From positions 62,001 through 126,000 of the forward strand of contig NZ_JBMSDZ010000011.1 in NCBI RefSeq assembly GCF_049445995.1: a stretch of 64,000 bases of DNA. Direction: 5' to 3'. Positions 7,958 to 15,575 of this stretch are shown one piece after another. Each line of letters starts with the position of its first letter. The first letter of the stretch is position 1. The stretch is from Dyella_A sp049445995 (GTDB lineage Bacteria > Pseudomonadota > Gammaproteobacteria > Xanthomonadales > Rhodanobacteraceae). The notes beneath the pieces are model-generated. The model saw only the letters and a program-made list of their open reading frames with translations. It ran no database searches and was not told the origin of the DNA. The translations under genes and the position numbers were made by a program.

Positions 7958-9163
7958 TCACGCGTTGCCGCGGGCGACGAGGCGATGGATGGTGGTGGCG
8001 TAATGCTGCAGCTGGTCGAGCGCCACCCACTCGTCGGCGGTGTGCGCCTGGGCGATGTCGCCGGGGCCATAGACGAACGCGGTATAGCCGGCGGCGGAAA
8101 ACAGTGCCGCCTCGGTCCAGAAGTCCACCGCGTTGCCGACCGGGATCTCCAGCTCGTCGGCCAGGTCGCGCGCGGCCAGCCGGCGTGCCTCGGCGGTGGC
8201 GGTGTCGCCGGCCGGCAGCGAGTCGCCACGGAAGGTCTCGGTGAACTCGGCGGGCGCCGGCTCGACCAGGGTACGCAGGGTCTCCAGCATGCGCTCCGGG
8301 TCCATCGTCGGCAGCGGCCGGAAGCCGAAGCGCACCTCGGTGGTCGGCGCGATCATGTTGGCCTTGATGCCACCCTCGATGCGGCCGATGTTGAAGCGCA
8401 GCCCGGTCAGGCCGCCGAAGCGCTCGTGCGACTGCGCCGCGGCGAAATCCAGCGCCGCATCACCCCAGCGCACCGCCTGGTGCAGCGCGCTGTCGCTGGG
8501 CTTCTGCTCACCCGAGGCATGGCCGGCGTGGCCGGCAAAGCGCATCAGCACCGAATGGATGCCGCGGTGGGCCAGTACAGCTTCGCCCTTGGTCGGCTCA
8601 GCCACGATCACCGCGTCGTAGCGATAACCCCTCTCCCCCCGGGAGAGGGGTTGGGGTGAGGGTCCGGTGTCACCGGTGATGCCCGCTCCGACCGGACCCT
8701 CACCCCGGCCCTCTCCCAGCGGGAGAGGGGGGAGGGCCTTGAGAAAACCGGCGATGCAGCGCGCATCGTTGGCCTCCTCGTCGGTGGAGAACAGCATCGC
8801 CATCGGGCCGTCGGTGACTTGGGCCACCGCGATCAAGGCCGCCGCGGCGCCCTTGATGTCGCAGGCGCCCAGACCGGTGGCGCGATCCGCGGTAACGCGA
8901 AGCACGTGCGGATCGGCGCTCCAGTGCGGCGAGTCGGGCACCGTGTCCAGGTGCACGTTGAACAGCCGCTTCGGCGCACCGCGTACCGCATGCAGGGTGA
9001 CCGCACCGGCACCGTAGTCGGTGACGGTCACCTCGAAACCCGGCAACTGCGCGCGCAGGTAGTCGAAGATGCCGCCGGTGCCGATTTCGCGCGGCGGATT
9101 GCGCGTGTCGAAACCGACCAGCGCGTGCAGGTGGCGGAGCGTGTCGTCGAGGAGGCGGTTCAT
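7958..9163 (-). CDS. argE: Acetylcitrulline deacetylase-type M20 metallohydrolase with a repeat-encoded insert
   Basis: M20/dizinc peptidase-fold deacetylase. In Xanthomonadales it removes acetate from N-acetylcitrulline made by the adjacent argF' product. Metal-ligand motifs are visible: NVHLDTVPD (His71), GLGACDIKG (Asp102), STDEEAND (Glu129/130) and QAHTADEW near the C-terminus. The product is 401 residues, about 35 more than I recall for Xanthomonas homologues. The excess matches residues 145-179 (PLPLGEGRGEG...SPQPLSRGERG), encoded by the inverted repeat pair at 8628-8730. The start is 9163; the frame stays open upstream to 9265, but that part only translates another intergenic repeat. 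Confidence 0.9.
   Translation of the reverse strand: MNRLLDDTLRHLHALVGFDTRNPPREIGTGGIFDYLRAQLPGFEVTVTDYGAGAVTLHAVRGAPKRLFNVHLDTVPDSPHWSADPHVLRVTADRATGLGACDIKGAAAALIAVAQVTDGPMAMLFSTDEEANDARCIAGFLKALPPLPLGEGRGEGPVGAGITGDTGPSPQPLSRGERGYRYDAVIVAEPTKGEAVLAHRGIHSVLMRFAGHAGHASGEQKPSDSALHQAVRWGDAALDFAAAQSHERFGGLTGLRFNIGRIEGGIKANMIAPTTEVRFGFRPLPTMDPERMLETLRTLVEPAPAEFTETFRGDSLPAGDTATAEARRLAARDLADELEIPVGNAVDFWTEAALFSAAGYTAFVYGPGDIAQAHTADEWVALDQLQHYATTIHRLVARGNA
8628..8730. mobile_element. Inverted pair of CCCCTCTCCC repeats inserted in frame in argE'
   Basis: Unit A (8628-8667) starts CCCCTCTCCC, folds on GGGAGAGGGG, and continues TTGGGGTGAGGGTCCGG. Unit B (8692-8730) is the same unit in reverse complement, separated by about 24 bases. 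Each unit is itself palindromic. The insert adds 35 codons without a stop in the used frame. The same unit flanks the DUF559 gene at 24145-24556, so this looks like a small non-autonomous copy of that element. Confidence 0.8.
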
Positions 9164-9220
9164 GGAGTGGCCTTTGGAGGTACCGAGGCAAGGTTTGGAA
9201 TGATCAAGAGCAGAAGACGC

Positions 9221-9288
9221 TGGATCCCGGCTTTCGCCGGGATGACGGTTCTGCAGGTTCGTCATCCCGGCGAAAGCCGGGATCCAGT
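9221..9288. repeat. Inverted pair of GTCATCCCGGCGAAAGCC repeats
   Basis: CTGGATCCCGGCTTTCGCC at about 9221 is mirrored by GTCATCCCGGCGAAAGCCGG at 9263-9288. Each unit contains its own CCGGC/GCCGG hairpin. It fills the gap between argG and argE'. Related copies lie at 32807-32886, 38566-38595 and 56756-56784. Confidence 0.85.
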
Positions 9289-9310
9289 GCCTTTTATCGC
9301 AAGGGCCACA

Positions 9311-10549
9311 TCACTCCCGATTCACCTCGGCCCACAGCGTCGAGCTCATGCCGAACAGCTTGATGAAGCCTTCGGCCTCCTCCACGCCCCAGTCGGCCGA
9401 CTGTGCGTAGGTGGCGCCCTTGGCGTTGAGGATGTGCGGCGAGCGCACCTCGACCGCGGTGACCTGCGCGCCGGTGGTTTCCAGCACCACCTCGCCGTTG
9501 ACGCAGGCCTGGCTGGAGGCGAGGAAGGCTTCCAGGTCGGTCTTGATCGGATCATGGAAGAAGCCTTCGTAGACCACCTCGACCCACTTGCGCGCCACCT
9601 CCGGCTTGAAGCGGTTCTGCTGCTTGGTCAGCACCGCCTCTTCCAGCGCGCGGTGGGCGGCCAGCAGCGAGACCAGGCCCGGCGCTTCGTACACGATGCG
9701 GCCCTTCAGGCCGATGGTGGTGTCGCCGGTGTACATGCCGCGGCCCACGCCGTAGGGTGCGAACAGCGCATTGAGTTTTGCCAGGATCGCCGCGCCGGGC
9801 AGCTTCTCGCCGTTGAGCGACACCGCCTCGCCCTGCTCGAAGCCGAGCGTCACGGTCAGCTTTTCGGACGGCCATTCGGCGCGCGGCCTGCACCAGCCGC
9901 GGGCGCCCTCGCCCGGCGCCTTCCAGTGGTCGATCTCGCCGCCGGACAGGGTCACGCCGAGCAGGTTCTCGTTGATGGTGTAGCTCTTCTGCTTGGCCTT
10001 CACCTCGAAGCCGCGCTCTTCCAGGTAGGCCTGCTCGTAGGCGCGCGTCTGGGTGTGCTCCTTCTGGATCTCGCGGATCGGCGCCACGATCTGGTAGTCG
10101 CCCAGCGCCTTCACCGCCAGGTCGAAGCGCACCTGGTCGTTGCCCATGCCGGTGCAGCCGTGGGCGATCGCCCGGGTGCCCAGTTCTTTCGCCCGTGCGA
10201 TGGCGGCGTCGACGATCAGGTAGCGGTCGGACACCAGCAGCGGATACTGGCCCTGGTAGCCCTCGCCGGCCCACACGAAGGGCTTGACGAAGCCGTTCCA
10301 GATGGCCGGGCCACCGTCCACCGTCTGGTGGCTGGCCACGCCGAGCTCTTTCGCGCGCGCCTCGATGTAGGCGCGCTCCTCGGCATCCACGCCGCCGGTG
10401 TCGGCGAACACGGTGTGCACGGCCCAGCCGCGCTCTTTCAGGTACGGGACGCAGAAGCTGGTGTCGAGGCCGCCGGAAAAGGCGAGCACTATGGAGCCGG
10501 GATTCGGGATTCGGGATTGGGGATTCGGGGAGGTGGGCTGAGGCGACAT
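9311..10549 (-). CDS. argG: Argininosuccinate synthase
   Basis: ATP-dependent condensation of citrulline with aspartate. The 412-residue protein has the N-type ATP pyrophosphatase loop VLAFSGGLDTS, then FADTGGVDAEERAYIEARA, AHGCTGMGNDQVRFD and YTINENLLGVTLSGGEID. The Rossmann strand normally begins within a few residues of the start. Here it is preceded by SPQPTSPNPQSRIPNPGS, which is a translation of a GAATCCCGAATCCC repeat. No ATG or GTG between 10549 and the P-loop would leave an intact strand, so the repeat-coded N-terminus is probably real. An AGGAA ribosome-binding sequence precedes 10549. Confidence 0.95.
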   Translation of the reverse strand: MSPQPTSPNPQSRIPNPGSIVLAFSGGLDTSFCVPYLKERGWAVHTVFADTGGVDAEERAYIEARAKELGVASHQTVDGGPAIWNGFVKPFVWAGEGYQGQYPLLVSDRYLIVDAAIARAKELGTRAIAHGCTGMGNDQVRFDLAVKALGDYQIVAPIREIQKEHTQTRAYEQAYLEERGFEVKAKQKSYTINENLLGVTLSGGEIDHWKAPGEGARGWCRPRAEWPSEKLTVTLGFEQGEAVSLNGEKLPGAAILAKLNALFAPYGVGRGMYTGDTTIGLKGRIVYEAPGLVSLLAAHRALEEAVLTKQQNRFKPEVARKWVEVVYEGFFHDPIKTDLEAFLASSQACVNGEVVLETTGAQVTAVEVRSPHILNAKGATYAQSADWGVEEAEGFIKLFGMSSTLWAEVNRE

Positions 10550-10640
10550 GGGAGGTTCCTGTGGAAATGAAAGTGTGCGGTATGCGGCTTTTTGCTTTTA
10601 CGAATCTCGAATCCCGTCTCCCGAATCCCGCGCCACGACA
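10497..10640. repeat. Inverted GGGATTCGGGATT / GAATCCCG repeats flanking the argG start
   Basis: The arm at 10497-10537 reads GGGATTCGGGATTCGGGATT and codes for the argG N-terminus. The opposite arm at 10604-10634 (CGAATCCCG...CCGAATCCCG) codes for the last residues of the OsmC-like protein (RDSGDGIRDS). The argG ribosome-binding site and start lie between the arms, so in a transcript they could be enclosed by a stem. Confidence 0.75.
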
Positions 10641-11095
10641 GTGGCAGGCACACAACGCACCGGGAAATTCACGGAATTGGCGATGAAGCAGGCGTGGTGC
10701 GCGGCCTCGTGCGCGGCCTCGGCCTTGGCCGGATCGCTGGCGGCGGTGATGGTGACGACGGGACGCAGCACCACTTCGGTGAAGCGGCCGCCGTCGCCCT
10801 CGGTCACCATCGTGCCCTCGGCCGCATCGCGGTAGTCGGTCACCACCACGCCGGCGACGGTCGCCATGTGCAGGTACGAGAGCATGTGGCAGGTGGACAG
10901 CGCGGCCACCAGCATGTCCTCCGGATTGTGCCGGGTGGCGTCGCCGCGGAAGGCGGGATCGGCCGAACCGGCGAGCTCCGGCTTGCCGGGCACGCGGATC
11001 ACGTGGTTGCGACTGTAGTTGCGGTAGCCGTCGGTGCCGCTGCCGCGGTTGCCGGTCCAGACCACGTCGACGCGATAGCGGTGCGGGCGGTTCAT
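10598..11095 (-). CDS. OsmC/Ohr-family protein
   Basis: The 165-residue OsmC-like fold protein starts HRYRVDVVWTGNRGSGTDGY and carries NPEDMLVAALSTCHMLSYLH with the first conserved cysteine, then AHHACFIANSV with the second. From family knowledge, the Cys pair reduces organic hydroperoxides. The last 10 residues come from an intergenic repeat. The ATG overlaps the stop of the PaiB remnant (ATGA, 11092-11095), so translation is coupled to it. It lies in the arginine operon without an obvious role in the pathway. Confidence 0.88.
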   Translation of the reverse strand: MNRPHRYRVDVVWTGNRGSGTDGYRNYSRNHVIRVPGKPELAGSADPAFRGDATRHNPEDMLVAALSTCHMLSYLHMATVAGVVVTDYRDAAEGTMVTEGDGGRFTEVVLRPVVTITAASDPAKAEAAHEAAHHACFIANSVNFPVRCVPATVVARDSGDGIRDS

Positions 11096-11322
11096 GCGCG
11101 GCCTTCCTCCTGCGCCTGCATCAGCGCGGCCAGCGCCAGGTCGTCGCCCTGCGCGCGGCGGGTCAGGCCGGCGATCACGCCGGTGCGGTTCGCTGCCGGA
11201 TGGTTCTGGCTGAGCTTGAACTTGCCCTCGATGCGCTCGATCGCGATCTCGAACGGATGCGCATCGATCAGCCCGTGCAGGGCGTCCTCGCGCGTCTCGA
11301 CGAAATGCCTGGGCTGGTACAT
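11092..11322 (-). pseudogene. PaiB-like FMN-binding protein remnant with internal deletion
   Basis: A 76-residue frame reads MYQPRHFVETREDALHGL then IDAHPF and continues directly with EIAIERIEGKFKLSQNHPAA. The first part matches the N-terminus of PaiB-family proteins (about 200 residues) and the second their C-terminal GIVGFEI...KLSQN segment. About 130 residues of FMN-binding domain are missing at the F-E junction while the frame is preserved. It starts 11 bases after argF' and overlaps osmC by ATGA, so it may persist as a translational link. Confidence 0.7.
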
Positions 11323-11333
11323 GGCGGCGCGAC

Positions 11334-12341
11334 TCAGCCCTGCCCGATCAGCGAGGCCATCACCGCCTTCTGCACGTGCAGGCGGTTCTCGGCCTCGTCG
11401 ATGGCAATGCAGGCAGGCGAATCCATCACCGCGTCGGTGGCCTTGACGTTGCGGCGCAGCGGCAGGCAGTGGCTGAACAGGCCGTGGTCGGTGAGCGCCA
11501 TCTTCGCCTCGTCGACGATGAAGTGCCTGTTGGCCTCGCGGATTGGTTTCTCCTGCTCCCAGCGGCCGAAGTACGGCAGCGCGCCCCAGCTCTTGGCGTA
11601 GACCACGTGCGCACCCGAGTAGGCTTCCTCGATGTCGTGGCTGACCTTCAGCGAGCCGCCGTTCTGTGCGGCGTTCAGACGGCCAAACGCCATGTAGCGC
11701 TCGTCCAGCACGTAGTCGGGCGTGGGGCACAGCAGGGTCACGTCCATGCCCATCCTGGTGGCGATCAGCAGTGCCGAGTTGGCCACCGCGGTGTTGAGCG
11801 GCTTGGGATGGTAGGTCCAGGTCAGCACGTACTTCTTCTTCGTCAGGTCGCCCAGGTGCTCGCGCATGGCCAGCGCATGGGCCAGCTCCTGGCAGGGGTG
11901 GGTGATCGTCTCCATGTTGATCACCGGCACCGTGGCGTACCGGGCGAACGCCTTGATGACCTTGTCCTCGCGGTCCACCGACCAGTCCTGGAACTTCGGG
12001 AAGGCGCGCACCGCGATCAGGTCGACGTAGCGGCTCAGCACGCGCGCCACCTCGGCGATGTGCTCCTCGGCATCGCCGTCCATCACGCTGCCCACCTCGA
12101 ACTCGATCGGCCACGCGTCCTTGCCCGGCGCCAGCACGATGGCGTGGGCGCCCAGGTGGAACGCGCCCAGCTCGAAGCTGGTGCGGGTGCGCATCGAGGG
12201 ATTGAAGAACAGCAGCGCCACCGACTTGCCGGCCAGCTGCTGCCCGCGCGGCGAGCGCTTGAACGCGGCGGCCTGCTCCAGCAGCGCGTCGATCTCGGCG
12301 CGGCTGCAGTCCTGGGTGGTGATGAAATGCCGAAGGGTCAT
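11334..12341 (-). CDS. argF': N-acetylornithine carbamoyltransferase
   Basis: Transfers carbamoyl phosphate to N-acetylornithine, giving N-acetylcitrulline. This replaces ordinary ornithine carbamoyltransferase in Xanthomonadales. The 335-residue protein shows the carbamoyl-phosphate motif SMRTRTS at 49-55, then LAPGKDAWPIEFEVGSVMDG, NMETITHPCQELAHALA, LTWTYHPKPLNTAVANSA and FSHCLPLRRNVKATDAVMDS. The AKSWGALPYFG stretch also matches the acetylornithine type as I remember it. The ATG at 12341 starts the family homology (MTLRHFITTQD). First gene of the cluster; a terminator-like hairpin lies about 90 bases upstream. Confidence 0.94.
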   Translation of the reverse strand: MTLRHFITTQDCSRAEIDALLEQAAAFKRSPRGQQLAGKSVALLFFNPSMRTRTSFELGAFHLGAHAIVLAPGKDAWPIEFEVGSVMDGDAEEHIAEVARVLSRYVDLIAVRAFPKFQDWSVDREDKVIKAFARYATVPVINMETITHPCQELAHALAMREHLGDLTKKKYVLTWTYHPKPLNTAVANSALLIATRMGMDVTLLCPTPDYVLDERYMAFGRLNAAQNGGSLKVSHDIEEAYSGAHVVYAKSWGALPYFGRWEQEKPIREANRHFIVDEAKMALTDHGLFSHCLPLRRNVKATDAVMDSPACIAIDEAENRLHVQKAVMASLIGQG

Positions 12342-12429
12342 GGTGGAATCGCTCTTGATGAATGGTCCGGCCATGGATGGCCGGTCTTGCCATGCGCGGA
12401 CGGATCCGCGTGAGGTAAATCGAAAACGA

Positions 12430-12457
12430 AAAAACCCGGCGCGAAGGCCGGGTTTTT
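12430..12457 (-). terminator. Intrinsic terminator hairpin upstream of argF' (possible attenuator)
   Basis: AAAAACCCGGC (12430-12440), loop GCGAAG, GCCGGGTTTTT (12447-12457): a perfect 11-bp stem with A/T tracts on both sides, so it can terminate on either strand. On the minus strand it lies between the 12728-13267 gene and argF', about 90 bases before the argF' start. If the arg promoter lies upstream of it, it would act as an attenuator. No convincing Arg-rich leader peptide was found; the only nearby frame is four codons long. Confidence 0.7.
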
Positions 12458-12678
12458 CAGTCGTTGCACATGGAACAGCAGCGCGCGACAGCCTACCCGG
12501 CCGAATGTCGGACCAGCGGTCGGCGCGCACGCGACGTCATCCCGGCGGCCATGCGGGCGCTGGTGAGGACGTTGGCGGTATAGACGGCTGTGGACATGAC
12601 GGACCCGGGCAGTGGAAGCCGGATGATGGCGGCAATTTCGCTGCCGTGCAACAAATTTTGCCGCAGGGGCCTGAAAAC

Positions 12679-12704
12679 GCGACCGCCGCCCGAAGGCGGC
12701 GGTC
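12679..12704 (-). terminator. Hairpin after the glycine-zipper gene
   Basis: CGACCGCCGCC - CGAA - GGCGGCGGTCG is a perfect 11-bp stem. On the minus strand it begins 23 bases after the stop of the 12728-13267 gene and is followed by CGTTTTC, as expected for a terminator of that gene. Confidence 0.75.
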
Positions 12705-12727
12705 GTGACGATTGCGGGCGGCACCGG

Positions 12728-13267
12728 TCAGTCGGCCGGTTCCACGCTCACCCGCACGCGCAGGCGCTCGCCGGGGTCGTAGTTGAGGCGCGAGGTATAC
12801 ACCTCGCCGCGGTAGCGGTACTCCACGTCGTAACTGGTGATGCGGCGCTGCTCGCTGACCCGGCTCACCTCGCGGCAGCGGGTCACGGTGTCCTCGTACT
12901 CGCGGCCGCTGCCGGCCGCCCGATGGCCGATCGCGCCGCCGGCCACGGCACCGACCACGGTGGCCGCCTTGCGGCCGTCACCCTTGCCGACCGTGTTGCC
13001 CAGCACGCCGCCCACGATGGCACCGAGCACCGTGCCGGCCGTGGTGTTGCCGCCCTCGCGGCGCACCACCGGCTGGTCGTAGCACTCCTGCTGGGGCGCC
13101 TCGGTGCGCACCACCGCGTAATTCGGATCGACCCGCAGCACGTCCGCCCAGCCGTAATGGCTGCCGTCGTAGCCACCGCGGCCAGGCGGCGGTCCGTAGC
13201 GGTCCTGCGCGTGGACGGTACCGGCAAGCAGGGTCAGTGCCAGCACGGGAAACAACATCTTGCTCAT
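12728..13267 (-). CDS. Glycine-zipper 2TM domain (17-kDa surface-antigen-like) protein
   Basis: The 179-residue protein has a cleavable signal peptide (MSKMLFPVLALTLLAGTVHA, cut before QDRYG). The central glycine zipper, about residues 72-115, has repeated small-residue helices (GTVLGAIVGGVLGNTVGKG, AATVVGAVAGGAIGHRAAG). A C-terminal domain follows (YDVEYRYRGEVYTSRLNYDPG). There is no lipobox cysteine, so it is probably periplasmic or outer-membrane associated. It is a single gene with its own terminator downstream, divergent from cysS. Confidence 0.85.
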   Translation of the reverse strand: MSKMLFPVLALTLLAGTVHAQDRYGPPPGRGGYDGSHYGWADVLRVDPNYAVVRTEAPQQECYDQPVVRREGGNTTAGTVLGAIVGGVLGNTVGKGDGRKAATVVGAVAGGAIGHRAAGSGREYEDTVTRCREVSRVSEQRRITSYDVEYRYRGEVYTSRLNYDPGERLRVRVSVEPAD

Positions 13268-13430
13268 TGCGGACTCCAGCTCGGGAGAAGTAGCCGGCCC
13301 CCTGTCGGGCCATGTCGCATTCGAGCAAATTCACTCTGAATCCACGCTTAGAACGACCTTGGCCGACGGCGCAGCCTGGGCCTTGTTAAGATGCCCGGCC
13401 CTGTTTTGCCCGCCGCCGGAACCCCCGCCG

Positions 13431-14795
13431 ATGCCGATTTCGCTCTACAACAGCCTCAGTCGCCGCGTCGAACCGTTTGCGCCGCTGAATCCCGAGCGCG
13501 TCACCGTGTACCTGTGCGGTCCCACCGTGTACAGCTACGTGCACATCGGCAACGCGCGCGGCCCGGTGGTGTTCGACGTGCTGGTGCGGTTGCTGCGGCG
13601 GCACTACCCGCGCGTGGTCTACGCCCGCAACATCACCGACGTGGACGACAAGATCAACACCGCCGCGCTCGAACAGGGCGTGCCGATCGGCGCGATCACC
13701 GACCGCTTCGCCGCCGCCTACCGCGAGGACATGGCCAGCCTCGGCATCGCCCCGCCCGACGTCGAGCCGCACGCCACCGCCCACATCGGCGAGATCATCG
13801 CGATGATCCAGACACTGATCGCCGGCGGCCACGCCTACGCTGCCGAAGGCCACGTGCTGTTCGACGTGGCCTCCTACGCCGCCTACGGCGCGCTGTCCGG
13901 CCGCGACACGGAAGAAATGATCGCCGGCGCCCGCGTCGAGGTGGCGCCGTACAAGAAGAACCCCGCGGACTTCGTGCTGTGGAAACCGTCCACGCCCGAA
14001 CTGCCCGGCTGGGACAGCCCCTGGGGCCGCGGCCGCCCCGGCTGGCACATCGAGTGCTCGGCGATGAGCGCGGCGCATCTGGGCGAGACCATCGACATCC
14101 ACGCCGGCGGCATCGACCTGCAGTTCCCGCACCACGAGAACGAGATCGCCCAATCCACCTGCGCCCACGGCGGGAAGACCTTCGCGCGCTGGTGGATGCA
14201 CAACGGCATGCTCACCTTCGACGGTCGCAAGATGTCCAAGTCGCTGGGCAACGTGCTGCACGTCCACCAGCTGCTCCAGCAGCACCCGCCCGAGGCGCTG
14301 CGTCTGCTGCTGCTGCGCGGCCACTACCGCCAGCCGCTGGACTGGTCGGACAACGCGATCGCGCAGGCGACCAGCACGCTGGACGGCTGGTACCGCGTGC
14401 TGCGCGATCTGGAATCGGTGCCGATGATCGAAGGCGCACTGCCGGTGCCGGAAAGCATCGAGGGGGCGCTGTGCGACGACCTCAACACGCCGCAGGCGCT
14501 GGCCGAGCTGTCGCTGCTGGCCGATGCGGCGCGGCAGTCGGGCACGGCGACGGCCAAGACCGCCCTGCTCGGCGGCGGCGCGGTGCTCGGCCTGCTGCAG
14601 CAGGACCCGCAAGCGTGGTTCCAGCGCGGCGCCGACGGCGTCGACGGCGCACGCGTCGAGGCCCTGCTGGAAGAACGTCGCGCCGCGCGTGCGGCGAAGG
14701 ACTTCGCCCGCGCCGACGCGATCCGCGCCGAGCTGACGGCGATGGGCGTGGTGATCGAGGACGGCGCGCAGGGCACGCGCTGGAGCGTGATGTAG
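13431..14795 (+). CDS. cysS: Cysteinyl-tRNA synthetase
   Basis: Class I aminoacyl-tRNA synthetase charging tRNA-Cys. The 454-residue protein has the zinc/cysteine-binding start YLCGPTVYSYVHIGNARGP, containing the HIGH-type motif HIGN. It also shows GWHIECSAMS and HHENEIAQS zinc ligands and the activation loop KMSKSLGN. Homology starts at ATG 13431 (MPISLYNSLSRR). The frame is open further upstream, but that region is the gap to the divergent gene. The TAG stop lies inside a hairpin repeat, so the repeat provides the stop codon and probably the transcript end. Confidence 0.97.
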   Translation: MPISLYNSLSRRVEPFAPLNPERVTVYLCGPTVYSYVHIGNARGPVVFDVLVRLLRRHYPRVVYARNITDVDDKINTAALEQGVPIGAITDRFAAAYREDMASLGIAPPDVEPHATAHIGEIIAMIQTLIAGGHAYAAEGHVLFDVASYAAYGALSGRDTEEMIAGARVEVAPYKKNPADFVLWKPSTPELPGWDSPWGRGRPGWHIECSAMSAAHLGETIDIHAGGIDLQFPHHENEIAQSTCAHGGKTFARWWMHNGMLTFDGRKMSKSLGNVLHVHQLLQQHPPEALRLLLLRGHYRQPLDWSDNAIAQATSTLDGWYRVLRDLESVPMIEGALPVPESIEGALCDDLNTPQALAELSLLADAARQSGTATAKTALLGGGAVLGLLQQDPQAWFQRGADGVDGARVEALLEERRAARAAKDFARADAIRAELTAMGVVIEDGAQGTRWSVM

Positions 14796-14818
14796 GAGCG
14801 CACCCTGTGCGCTCCTAC
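14792..14818. repeat. Minimal 27-bp palindrome of the GTAGGAGCGCACC family
   Basis: GTAGGAGCGCACC joined directly to its reverse complement. It lacks the inner loop found in the 84-bp copies and overlaps the cysS stop codon. Confidence 0.9.
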
Positions 14819-14868
14819 AACCATGCGACCAGATCGCTTCCAGCGGGCATGAGCGCGATAATGCGCGG

Positions 14869-15297
14869 ATGACAGAAACGACCACCACCGCCCGCGACGC
14901 GCAACAACAGATCGCCGAGGAGTTCGCCTTCTTCAGCGACTGGACCGAGCGTTACCAGTACCTGATCGACCTGGGCAAGCAGTTGCCGCCGTTCCCCGAG
15001 GATGCGAAGACCGAGGCGAACCGCGTGCACGGCTGCCAGTCGATGGTGTGGCTGGTGCCCAGCGGCGATGCGTCGAAGATGCACTTCGACGCGGCCAGCG
15101 ACTCGGCGATCGTGTCCGGCCTGATCGCCCTGGTCCTGCGCGTCTATTCCGACCGCCCGGCCGCCGAGATCGTGGCGACCGAGCCGGAGTTCATCCAGGC
15201 CATCGGCCTGGCCAAGCACCTCTCGCCCACGCGCTCCAACGGGCTGGCCGCGATGCTGGCCAAGCTCAAGGCCTACGCGGCCGCGGCGCTGGCTTGA
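14869..15297 (+). CDS. sufE: SufE-family sulfur acceptor
   Basis: The 142-residue protein accepts persulfide sulfur from a SufS/CsdA cysteine desulfurase through a conserved cysteine. Cys56 in NRVHGCQSMVWL is the expected acceptor, and SGLIALVLRVYSDRP and HLSPTRSNGLAAMLAKLKAYA are characteristic. No desulfurase gene lies next to it. It follows cysS on the same strand after 73 bases that contain a palindrome. Confidence 0.92.
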   Translation: MTETTTTARDAQQQIAEEFAFFSDWTERYQYLIDLGKQLPPFPEDAKTEANRVHGCQSMVWLVPSGDASKMHFDAASDSAIVSGLIALVLRVYSDRPAAEIVATEPEFIQAIGLAKHLSPTRSNGLAAMLAKLKAYAAAALA

Positions 15298-15302
15298 GCA
15301 GG

Positions 15303-15340
15303 CGCGAAAGCGTCGCGGCTGAAGCCGCTCCCACAGGTCG
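15303..15340. repeat. GTCGCGGCTGAAGCCGCTCC repeat
   Basis: A short palindrome-containing unit (CGGCTGAAGCCG core) followed by CACAG lies directly after sufE. A second copy is at 61345-61378. Confidence 0.75.
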
Positions 15341-15401
15341 AGGTAGTTGACACGTGCTGCGACGGGGCACGGCAGGGAAGTGCATCGCGAGGCAGGCCGC
15401 T

Positions 15402-15575
15402 CTACATGTTGGCGAGGGTTTCGCTGACCGCAGCTCCGAGCACCGGCTGGTTCGCCTCGCGCCGCTCGGCATAGCGATCCACCAGCTGCGCCGCATGCGG
15501 CTGCAGCAGCACGGTGAAGCGCACCAGCTCCACCATCACGTCGACGATGCGGGCGTAGTAGGCCGCGGGCTTCAT
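15402..15575 (-). CDS. Small ORF at the end of the ars operon, unknown function
   Basis: 57 residues: MKPAAYYARIVDVMVELV, then RFTVLLQPHAAQLVDRYAER and a polar tail ending in SETLANM. No cysteines, no clear signal peptide and no family that I recognise; the first half could form an amphipathic helix. Its ATG overlaps the acr3 stop as ATGA, which is the main reason to call it a gene: the same coupling joins arsR and arsC upstream. A role connected to the arsenite carrier is a guess. Confidence 0.55.
   Translation of the reverse strand: MKPAAYYARIVDVMVELVRFTVLLQPHAAQLVDRYAERREANQPVLGAAVSETLANM

Noticed and set aside
9164..9265. Longer N-terminus for argE'
   Set aside because: The added residues (HPGESRDP type) translate an intergenic repeat; M20 homology starts at 9163.
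12455..12469. Four-codon ATG frame before the arg terminator as a leader peptide
   Set aside because: It has no arginine codons and no clear ribosome-binding site.
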